Shown: one piece after another, positions 57,870 through 64,000 of the stretch
Numbering within the stretch: position 1 is the first letter of the stretch
Layout of the letters: every line of letters begins with the position of its first letter
Origin: JAYPHU01 sp038127535
GTDB taxonomy: Bacteria; Pseudomonadota; Alphaproteobacteria; Rhodospirillales; UBA2165
DNA: 64,000 nucleotides
NCBI GenBank assembly: GCA_038127535.1
Contig: JAYPHU010000002.1
Coordinates: 124,001 to 188,000 of the forward strand
Reading direction: 5' to 3'
Position numbers and translations under genes: made by a program
Notes under the pieces: model-generated
Databases searched by the model: none
Seen by the model: only the letters and a program-made list of their open reading frames with translations
What the model was told of the DNA's origin: nothing

Positions 57870-58892
57870 ATGTTCATCAAAAACGCCTGGTATGTGGGCG
57901 CGCTGGAGTCCGAGGTCGGCCGGGAACCCATGGGCCGGGTCATCCTCAACGAGCCCATCGTGTTTTTCCGCAAAGAGGACGGCACGCCCGTCGCGCTGGA
58001 AGACCGCTGCTGCCACCGGCACTATCCCCTGTCCCATGGCGAGCTTCACGGCGACCGGCTGCAGTGCAGTTATCACGGCATGGTCTATGACGCGACCGGG
58101 GCTTGCGTCGAGATACCGTCCCAGAAGCAGGTGCCGAAGGGCGCCGGCGTGCGCAACTACCCGGTGGTGGAGCGCTATCACTGGGTGTGGATTTGGATGG
58201 GCGATCCCGAGCTCGCGAATCCCGACGAGATCACCGATTTCCATTGGCTGGACGATCCCAACTGGGGGGCGAAATCAACCCTGATCCATATCGAGAGCAA
58301 CTATAAACTGATCGTCGAGAACCTCTTGGATCTGACCCACCTCGCCTATGTGCACCGTACCACTATCGGTAATGACGCGGTGGCGGAGGCGGCGGACACC
58401 AAGTTCGACCGGGAGCCGGGGTCGGTCCGGGTCACCCGCTGGATCATTGATCAGCCCCCGCCCCCGGCCTTTGTCAAATCCGGCGGCTTCACCGGCAATG
58501 TGGATCGCTGGCAGATCATCGATTACTCCCCGCCGGCCTTCGTGCGGCTCGATATCGGAGCCTGCGATACGGGCACCGGCGCGCCAGAGGGCAATCGCGT
58601 CGGCGGGATCGAGATGCGCAACCTCAACGCCATCACGCCGGAGACCGAGCGCTCGACCCACTACTTCTGGGGCCAGGCCCACAGTTTTGATGTCAAAAAC
58701 GAAAACATCACCAACTTGGTGTTCGATACGGTGATGACGGCGTTCCTGGAAGACAAGGCGATCTTTGAGGCGCAGCAGCGGATCATCGACATGAACCCCG
58801 ACGCGAACCGGATTAATCTCGCAGGCGATGTGGGCGGCGTGGCCGCCACCGACATCATTTCCCGGAAGATCGCAGAGGAAGCGGCGGCGTAG
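57870..58892 (+). CDS. Rieske-type aromatic ring-hydroxylating oxygenase (VanA-like)
   Basis: A 340-residue oxygenase component. The N-terminal Rieske [2Fe-2S] centre is bound by CCHRHYPL (Cys-x-His) and CSYHGMVYD (Cys-x2-His). The mononuclear iron site is in ENLLDLTHLAYVH (Asp/His facial triad). Length and spacing match vanillate O-demethylase oxygenase and related enzymes. GGGGGAG precedes the ATG. No reductase (VanB) gene is adjacent. It probably starts aromatic or methyl-ether breakdown. It ends 4 bases from the convergent MetE-like gene. Confidence 0.88.
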   Translation: MFIKNAWYVGALESEVGREPMGRVILNEPIVFFRKEDGTPVALEDRCCHRHYPLSHGELHGDRLQCSYHGMVYDATGACVEIPSQKQVPKGAGVRNYPVVERYHWVWIWMGDPELANPDEITDFHWLDDPNWGAKSTLIHIESNYKLIVENLLDLTHLAYVHRTTIGNDAVAEAADTKFDREPGSVRVTRWIIDQPPPPAFVKSGGFTGNVDRWQIIDYSPPAFVRLDIGACDTGTGAPEGNRVGGIEMRNLNAITPETERSTHYFWGQAHSFDVKNENITNLVFDTVMTAFLEDKAIFEAQQRIIDMNPDANRINLAGDVGGVAATDIISRKIAEEAAA

Positions 58893-58896
58893 AGCT

Positions 58897-60009
58897 TTAC
58901 GCCGTTCCCCAAATCTCCTCGGCCGTTTCGACGACGCGCTCCAGCTTTTTCCACTGGGCATCCTCGCCGAGTTCGTTGCCGACCACCATGCTGGCGAACC
59001 CGCATTGGGGGCTGAGGCAGAGATTTTCCAGCGACACGTATTGGGCCGCCTCGTCAACCCGGCGCTTGAGATCGTCTTTGGTTTCCAGCTCCGCGAACTT
59101 CGACGTCACCAGACCCAGCACCACCATTCGGTCATTGGGGGCGAAGCGCAACGGCTCGAACCCGCCGGCCCGGTCCGAATCCCACTCCATGAAGAACCCA
59201 TCGACGGGGACGTTGGCGAACATGCTCTCCGCCACCGGCTCATAGCCGCCTTCGGCGATCCAGGAGCTCTTGAAATTGCCCCGGCACATATGGACGGTGA
59301 CCGTCATATCGTCAGGCTTTTCGGCGAGCGCCATGGCGATACCCTTGGCATAGGTCTTTACCAACTGATCCGGATCGTCGCCCCGCTCCCGCATTTGGCC
59401 CTGCACTTTGGGATCGCAGAGCATGGCGAACGTCGTGTCGTCGAACTGCAGATACCGGCAGCCGGCCGCATACAAATGCCGCACCTCGTCGCGATAGGCC
59501 TGAGCCAGGTCTTCCCAGAATTCTTCCACATCCGGATAGACATCGCGGTTGATCAATTCGCGCCCGCCCCGGTGATAGGCGAGGCTCGGCGACGGAATGC
59601 AGAACTTGGCGGTAACATTCGTGTTGGCGTTCAGATACTTAAAGTGATCGAGCATGACGCCGTTCGGATTGCCAATCTTGGAGTGCACCTCCAGGGAATT
59701 GATGTTGTGGCCGGCCTGGAACGACGGGCCCTGCGGCGCGGCGGTCTGGTCGATACCGTCCAGGCTGCAGAGGAAATCATAGTGCCAGGAGGTGCGGCGA
59801 AATTCCCCATCGGTTACCAGTTTCAGGCCAACACCTTCCTGACGGGCAACGGCCTCGTTGATGCATTCATCTTCGACGGCGCGAAGGGCGGCATCATCTA
59901 TATCGCCGTTGGCGTTTTTCTCCCGGGCTTCGTGCAGACGTAGCGGCCGCAACAGACTGCCGACGTGATCGGCCCGGAACGGCGGGCGTGACGGATCCTG
60001 ATAGGTCAT
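58897..60009 (-). CDS. MetE-like methyltransferase (YxjG/YxjH type)
   Basis: A 370-residue protein corresponding to the C-terminal half of cobalamin-independent methionine synthase: RADHVGSLLRPLRL, DGEFRRTSWHYDFL, YLQFDDTTFAMLC, VHMCRGN (zinc His and Cys) and LSPQCGFASM (zinc Cys). The zinc site is complete. Such proteins can use alternative methyl donors instead of folate, for example corrinoids or methyl thiols. GAGGGAG precedes the ATG. Convergent with the Rieske gene; a link to demethylation is possible but not shown. Confidence 0.86.
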   Translation of the reverse strand: MTYQDPSRPPFRADHVGSLLRPLRLHEAREKNANGDIDDAALRAVEDECINEAVARQEGVGLKLVTDGEFRRTSWHYDFLCSLDGIDQTAAPQGPSFQAGHNINSLEVHSKIGNPNGVMLDHFKYLNANTNVTAKFCIPSPSLAYHRGGRELINRDVYPDVEEFWEDLAQAYRDEVRHLYAAGCRYLQFDDTTFAMLCDPKVQGQMRERGDDPDQLVKTYAKGIAMALAEKPDDMTVTVHMCRGNFKSSWIAEGGYEPVAESMFANVPVDGFFMEWDSDRAGGFEPLRFAPNDRMVVLGLVTSKFAELETKDDLKRRVDEAAQYVSLENLCLSPQCGFASMVVGNELGEDAQWKKLERVVETAEEIWGTA

Positions 60010-60024
60010 GAACTTTCTCCCTCT

Positions 60025-60483
60025 CTAATTCTCTGCTTTTTCCCATTTCTCGGCGGCGCGGTCGTCTTCATCCTTGGCCTCGACCCATTGGGCGCCGTCG
60101 CCGGTCCCTTCCTTCTTCCAGAAGGGCGCCTTGGTCTTCAAAAAATCGATCAGAAATTCGCAGGCCTCGAACGCGGCCTTGCGATGCGCCGACGCGGCGA
60201 CAACGAGCACGATCTGATCGCCGGGCGCGAGCGGGCCGTAGCGGTGGATGATCAGCGTGTCTTCCAGCGGCCAGCGGTCTTTCGCCTCCGCCTCAATTCG
60301 AGTGAGCTCTTTCTCGGTCATGCCGGGATAGTGCTCAAGCTCCATACTGTCGATCTTCTCGCCGCCGGCTATATCCCGGACCAGACCGATGAAACTGCAG
60401 ACACCGCCGACGGCGTGATTGCCGTGGGTGATCCGGGCGATTTCCACGCCTGCGTCGAAGTCTTCCTGTTGGACCCTAATCAC
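60025..60483 (-). CDS. moaE: Molybdopterin synthase catalytic subunit
   Basis: A 152-residue large subunit of molybdopterin synthase. Motifs: HGNHAVGGVCSFIGLVRD, LELEHYPGMTEKELTRIEAE, IIHRYGPLAPGDQIVLVVAA, SAHRKAAFEACEFLIDFLKT and APFWKKE with the catalytic Lys. Start GTG 60483. It lies directly after moaD, whose thiocarboxylated C-terminus is its partner. Confidence 0.95.
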   Translation of the reverse strand: MIRVQQEDFDAGVEIARITHGNHAVGGVCSFIGLVRDIAGGEKIDSMELEHYPGMTEKELTRIEAEAKDRWPLEDTLIIHRYGPLAPGDQIVLVVAASAHRKAAFEACEFLIDFLKTKAPFWKKEGTGDGAQWVEAKDEDDRAAEKWEKAEN

Positions 60484-60495
60484 GTGATCACCTTG

Positions 60496-60747
60496 CTAGC
60501 CGCCGGTGATCGGCGGAAAGATCGCCACTTCGTCCGTGTCGACCAGCGGATGATCCAGATGCGCGTGTTCGTGGTTCACCGCGACGCGCACGACGCCGGG
60601 CAGGTTGAACGCCGCAAAATAATTGTCGCCCCGGTCCTTCAGCCAGTCGACGAGGCTTTCCACATCAGTGACCTCGTCCGGCTTGGGCACGGTTTCCTCG
60701 GCAAACCCGATCTTCTCCCGTACCCAAGCGAAATACATCAACTTCAT
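60496..60747 (-). CDS. moaD: Molybdopterin synthase sulfur carrier subunit
   Basis: An 83-residue ubiquitin-like protein ending PPITGG, the C-terminal Gly-Gly that is adenylated and thiocarboxylated for sulfur transfer. KLMYFAWVREKIGFAEE matches the MoaD N-terminus. It begins inside the moeA stop (ATGA overlap) and is followed by moaE. Confidence 0.94.
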   Translation of the reverse strand: MKLMYFAWVREKIGFAEETVPKPDEVTDVESLVDWLKDRGDNYFAAFNLPGVVRVAVNHEHAHLDHPLVDTDEVAIFPPITGG

Positions 60748-62024
60748 TTAAACACCTCACTGAACGGCAGGAAGTCAACCAAGTCCCCTTCCGCCACCTG
60801 CTCCGCTTCTTCCGGCAGCTCCACCAGACCATCGGCGATGACCATGGAGGTCAGGATGCCCGATCCGTCGTTGGGGTACTTTACCGCCTTGGGTCCCTTG
60901 TCGCCATCCTGTTCCAGGTGTGCGCGCAGCCATTCCCGCCGGCCAGGCTTCTTATTGAGCGCAAAGCCGGCCGGCACCTTGTATCGATGCGCGGTCAGGT
61001 CCGACGCCCCGGACAGAAGCAGCAGGATCGTCCGGGCGATACACAGGAACGTCACCATGACCGCCACCGGATTGCCCGGCAGTCCGATGAACGGCACGTG
61101 GCGGTCGCCGGCGGCAATTTGACCCAGCGCGATGGGGCGGCCCGGCTTGATCAGTAGGTTCCAGGTATGCAGATCGCCCAAATTCTCGACGGCGCGGCGG
61201 ACATGGTCTTCCTCGCCTTTGGACACCCCACCCGATGTGATCAGCAGATCATGATCGGCAGCCGCCTCCGCCAGCGCTATCTCGATGTTCGCGAGCTTGT
61301 CGGAACAAATGCCCAGATCAGTCACCGCGCAGCCCAGACCTTCCAGCAACGGCATCAGGGTATAACGGTTGATGTCATAGATCGCGCCGGCCTCGAGCTC
61401 CTGGCCAGGATCGCGGATTTCATCGCCGGTGGAAAAGATCGCCACGCGGAGACGCTTGAATACATTTAGCGTCTCGCAGCCCAATGACGCCGCCAGGCCC
61501 ACATCCTGGGCGCGCAGCCTGGCGCCGGCTTTGAGCACCATATCGCCCACGGCCACGTCCTCACCGGCCTTGCGCAGATTAGCGCCTCGTTTTTGACCGG
61601 CGGGAAGAACAACCATGTCGCCCTCTTCCCGCACATCTTCCAGCATAAAAATCGTATCCGGCGTATGGCCGCCTTCGCCCGCCGGCACCTGCGCACCGGT
61701 AAATATTTTCAGCGCCTCACCGGGCTTCGCCGAATCGTCATACGGATGCCCGGCGGCGATCCGCCCGGCCACGGGCAGAGTGGTCTCGCCGTCCGGATCG
61801 AGATCTTCCATGGCCACGAGGAATCCATCGACGGCGGAATTGTCAGCAGGCGGAATGTTGCGTGTCGAGACCAAATCCTCCGCCAGTATTCGCCCGGCGG
61901 CGTCCCGCACAGAGACCTCTTCGATCCCCACCGCGCAGCCGATCCCGCCGGTAAAACGGTCCAACGCGTCGGCGACGGTCAGCCGGCCGGTGGCGGAGGC
62001 GAAACAATTATTGAGGTCCGGCAT
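60744..62024 (-). CDS. moeA: Molybdopterin molybdotransferase
   Basis: A 426-residue enzyme that inserts molybdate into adenylylated molybdopterin. Blocks: NIPPADNSAVDGFLVAMEDL, IFTGAQVPAGEGGHTPDTIF, VAIFSTGDEIRDPGQELEAG, LLITSGGVSKGEEDHV and FIGLPGNPVAVMVTFLC. Length is normal. GGGAG precedes the ATG. Upstream member of moeA-moaD-moaE. Confidence 0.95.
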   Translation of the reverse strand: MPDLNNCFASATGRLTVADALDRFTGGIGCAVGIEEVSVRDAAGRILAEDLVSTRNIPPADNSAVDGFLVAMEDLDPDGETTLPVAGRIAAGHPYDDSAKPGEALKIFTGAQVPAGEGGHTPDTIFMLEDVREEGDMVVLPAGQKRGANLRKAGEDVAVGDMVLKAGARLRAQDVGLAASLGCETLNVFKRLRVAIFSTGDEIRDPGQELEAGAIYDINRYTLMPLLEGLGCAVTDLGICSDKLANIEIALAEAAADHDLLITSGGVSKGEEDHVRRAVENLGDLHTWNLLIKPGRPIALGQIAAGDRHVPFIGLPGNPVAVMVTFLCIARTILLLLSGASDLTAHRYKVPAGFALNKKPGRREWLRAHLEQDGDKGPKAVKYPNDGSGILTSMVIADGLVELPEEAEQVAEGDLVDFLPFSEVFK

Positions 62025-62037
62025 GATCTCCGCTCCC

Positions 62038-62541
62038 TCATGCTGCCTTCAGGCTGCTTTGTTCGAGAATGAAATCGGCGATGGCCAGCACGTCATCCAA
62101 GGCAAGGTTGGGCACCGCCAGGCCCGGCAGAGGCAAATCGCTAGCGACGCCGACGATCAGCGGATCATCGGGCTGCAGCAGCGCCTTGCCGACAGCTGGG
62201 CGATGCACTTCGATCTTGGGGTGGTCCGCCCACTTAAAACCTTCGACCAGCAACAGATCGACGGGCGTCATCCGGGCGATGATCTCATGCAGCTCGGGCT
62301 GACTGTCATCCTGATATTCGTGCATCAGCGCCCAACGGTTGGCGGACGCGATCATCACCTCGGTCGCGCCGGCGCGGCGATGCTCATAGGAATCCTTACC
62401 GGGCTGATCGATATCGAATTTGTGGTGGGCGTGTTTGACCGTCGAAACCGAATAACCGCGCCCGATCAGTTCCGGCAGCAAATGAGAGAGGAGCGTGGTT
62501 TTGCCGCTGCCGCTCCACCCGGCGATTCCGAAAATTTTCAT
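62038..62541 (-). CDS. mobB: Molybdopterin-guanine dinucleotide biosynthesis protein B
   Basis: A 167-residue GTPase-like adaptor with P-loop GIAGWSGSGKTTLLSHLLPE and Walker B-like LLLVEGFKW. It helps MobA-dependent guanylylation of molybdopterin. It lies 13 bases before moeA and 6 bases after pgsA in the transcription direction. mobA is not in the window. Confidence 0.92.
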   Translation of the reverse strand: MKIFGIAGWSGSGKTTLLSHLLPELIGRGYSVSTVKHAHHKFDIDQPGKDSYEHRRAGATEVMIASANRWALMHEYQDDSQPELHEIIARMTPVDLLLVEGFKWADHPKIEVHRPAVGKALLQPDDPLIVGVASDLPLPGLAVPNLALDDVLAIADFILEQSSLKAA

Positions 62542-62547
62542 GGGTTC

Positions 62548-63186
62548 TCAGCCGGAATCCGCTGCCGTTTTTCCCGCAGGCGCCGGCGCGGATTGTTCCC
62601 GTTTAGCCCTGGCGGTAGCGCTATCCATATCGTCCACATGGCGGAGGCCCGCGCGGAGGTAATCATAGCCGGTAATCAGGGTCAGGATGGCCGCCAGCCA
62701 CAGCCCAGCCAGGCCGATATCAGTGGTGGAGAACGGCCCGAACATGGGACCGGCGGGACCAACCAGCAGAAAACCCAGCATTAGCATCTGCAACGCGGTC
62801 TTCCATTGGGCCAGCTTGCTGACCGGCACGCCCATTTTTACGCCCGCCAAAAATTCCCTGAGACCCGAGACCAGAATTTCGCGGCACAGGATCACGACCG
62901 CCGGCAGCACGGCGAGACCGGGAATGCGGTCAAACGCGACAAGCATGACCAAAAGCGATCCGACCAGAAGCTTATCGGCAATCGGGTCCAGAAACTTGCC
63001 GAGCTGGGACTGCTGTTCCCAGGCGCGGGCCACATATCCGTCAAAAAAGTCGGTGACGCCGGCATAGGTCAGCACGCCCAGACCGATCCAATTGCCATAG
63101 GGCGACTCCAGATAGAAGGTCGCGATCAGCAGCGGAATCGCGCCGATCCGGGACAAAGTCAAAAGATTTGGCAGATTGGTCAACAT
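62548..63186 (-). CDS. pgsA: CDP-diacylglycerol-glycerol-3-phosphate 3-phosphatidyltransferase
   Basis: A 212-residue membrane enzyme of phosphatidylglycerol synthesis. The CDP-alcohol phosphotransferase signature DGYVARAWEQQSQLGKFLD followed by PIAD supplies the metal-binding Asp residues. Four to five hydrophobic segments follow. The C-terminal tail (SAPAPAGKTAADSG) is polar. It follows uvrC by 18 bases and precedes mobB, the usual alphaproteobacterial order. Confidence 0.93.
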   Translation of the reverse strand: MLTNLPNLLTLSRIGAIPLLIATFYLESPYGNWIGLGVLTYAGVTDFFDGYVARAWEQQSQLGKFLDPIADKLLVGSLLVMLVAFDRIPGLAVLPAVVILCREILVSGLREFLAGVKMGVPVSKLAQWKTALQMLMLGFLLVGPAGPMFGPFSTTDIGLAGLWLAAILTLITGYDYLRAGLRHVDDMDSATARAKREQSAPAPAGKTAADSG

Positions 63187-63204
63187 GTCCTAACAGCGAC
63201 GCCC

Positions 63205-64000
63205 CTAATCGTCTTCCGGATGGAACCAGTCGTAAATCCGCCCGGCCATGGCCCGGCTGATCCCTTCGACTACTTCCAAATCCGTCAGGCCGGCTTGTGA
63301 AACGGCTCTGGCGGATCCGAAATGATGCAATAAAGCTTTTTTCCGGGCGCCGCCGACCCCCTGTATTTCGTCCAGCGGCGACCGCTCCATATTCTTCGAG
63401 CGGCGGGCGCGGTGGGTGCCGATGGCAAACCGGTGCGCCTCGTCTCTCAGTCTCTGGAGAAAATACAAGACCGGATCGCGGCTGTCCAAGCTAAACGGTT
63501 CACGTCCCGGTAAAAACAGCCGTTCCCGCCCCGCATTGCGGTCCGGGCCTTTGGCGATGGAGGCCACGGCCACATCGGTGACGCCCAGCTCCTCGAACAC
63601 CTCCAGTGTCGCACCCAGTTGACCCGCGCCACCGTCGATCAGGATCAGGTCCGGCCACTGGCCTTTGGTCCGGTCCGGGTCTTCCTTTTGAGCGCGGGCA
63701 AAGCGGCGGGACAGTACTTCGCGCATCATAGCGTAGTCGTCGCCGGCGTTGGCATCGCCCTTGCCGATGCTTCGGATATTGAACTTGCGGTAGGCGTTTT
63801 TGACGAACCCGTCGGGTCCGGAGACAATCATCGCCCCGACCGCATTGGTGCCGGAAATGTGGGAGTTGTCATAGACCTCGACCCGTTCGGGGACGGCGTC
63901 CATCTCCAGCTTTTCCGCCAGCCCTTCGAGTAGTTGCCGTTGGGAGGCGCTCTCAGCCAGCCGGCGGCCGAGCGCCTTCTTGGCGTTCTCTTCCGCTAAT
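63205..64000 (-). CDS. uvrC: Excinuclease ABC subunit C, 3' part of gene
   Basis: C-terminal 264 residues of UvrC, the dual-incision nuclease of nucleotide-excision repair. VEVYDNSHISGTNAVGAMIV opens the RNase H-like endonuclease domain, LILIDGGAGQLGATLEVFEE holds a catalytic Asp, and RDEAHRFAIGTHRARRSKN is the His/Arg motif. Two C-terminal helix-hairpin-helix motifs follow (IQGVGGARKKALLHHFGSAR). The frame is open to the window edge, so the N-terminus lies beyond it. Confidence 0.95.
   Translation of the reverse strand, partial: LAEENAKKALGRRLAESASQRQLLEGLAEKLEMDAVPERVEVYDNSHISGTNAVGAMIVSGPDGFVKNAYRKFNIRSIGKGDANAGDDYAMMREVLSRRFARAQKEDPDRTKGQWPDLILIDGGAGQLGATLEVFEELGVTDVAVASIAKGPDRNAGRERLFLPGREPFSLDSRDPVLYFLQRLRDEAHRFAIGTHRARRSKNMERSPLDEIQGVGGARKKALLHHFGSARAVSQAGLTDLEVVEGISRAMAGRIYDWFHPEDD

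Noticed and set aside
1..64000. Genome-wide reassignment of TAG to a sense codon
   Set aside because: Many intact genes of normal length end in TAG (rpmG, the S41 gene, genes at 7755, 8833, 22695 and 32921), so TAG is a working stop codon.

Overview
The window looks like a draft-genome or metagenome scaffold from a GC-rich alphaproteobacterium, probably of the Rhodospirillales type. It carries a DivK-type response regulator, HisZ (the HisRS-like ATP-phosphoribosyltransferase subunit), RpoH, and topA-rnr and uvrC-pgsA-molybdopterin gene neighbourhoods. Two runs of exactly 100 N (42963-43062 and 56740-56839) mark scaffold joins. I saw no tRNA, rRNA, CRISPR, phage or transposase genes.

Bases 1-17.9 kb are housekeeping: topA (3' part), rnr, an S41 protease, rpmG, divK, a Crp/Fnr gene broken by an amber codon, a membrane glycosyltransferase, hisZ, purA, a pseudokinase gene paired with a small membrane-protein gene, rpoH (also broken by an amber codon), rluD and a JAMM-type peptidase. 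Bases 17.9-22.6 kb hold an SsuABC/TauABC-like ABC importer with a divergent HxlR regulator.

Bases 22.7-60 kb are an accessory catabolic region. It contains three Gfo/Idh/MocA dehydrogenases, an Ldh2-type dehydrogenase, two 3-hydroxyisobutyrate-dehydrogenase-like enzymes, a D-2-hydroxyacid dehydrogenase, a Tm-1/PEP-hydrolase-like/flavoprotein operon, a pyruvate-carboxyltransferase-fold synthase, an HpaB-like monooxygenase, a family I CoA-transferase, a two-domain PEP-synthase-like protein, an M24 protein, a complete TRAP transporter, an extra DctP-like protein without a signal peptide, a Rieske oxygenase and two MetE-like proteins. A GntR/UTRA regulator sits in this region. An identical 12-bp palindrome lies just downstream of two consensus-type promoters and may define its regulon. 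The intergenic spaces here are filled with small GC-rich palindromic repeats, which I did not see in the first 23 kb.

Bases 60-64 kb return to housekeeping: moaE, moaD, moeA, mobB, pgsA and the 3' part of uvrC, all on the minus strand.

The strongest leads are: a triply degenerate pseudokinase co-encoded with a membrane protein; two regulators (crp-like and rpoH) each interrupted by one in-frame TAG; a signal-less DctP-like protein in an operon with dimeric-barrel proteins; an operator pair that could define a GntR regulon; tandem palindromic operators in front of a MetE-like gene; and nested palindromic repeat elements.
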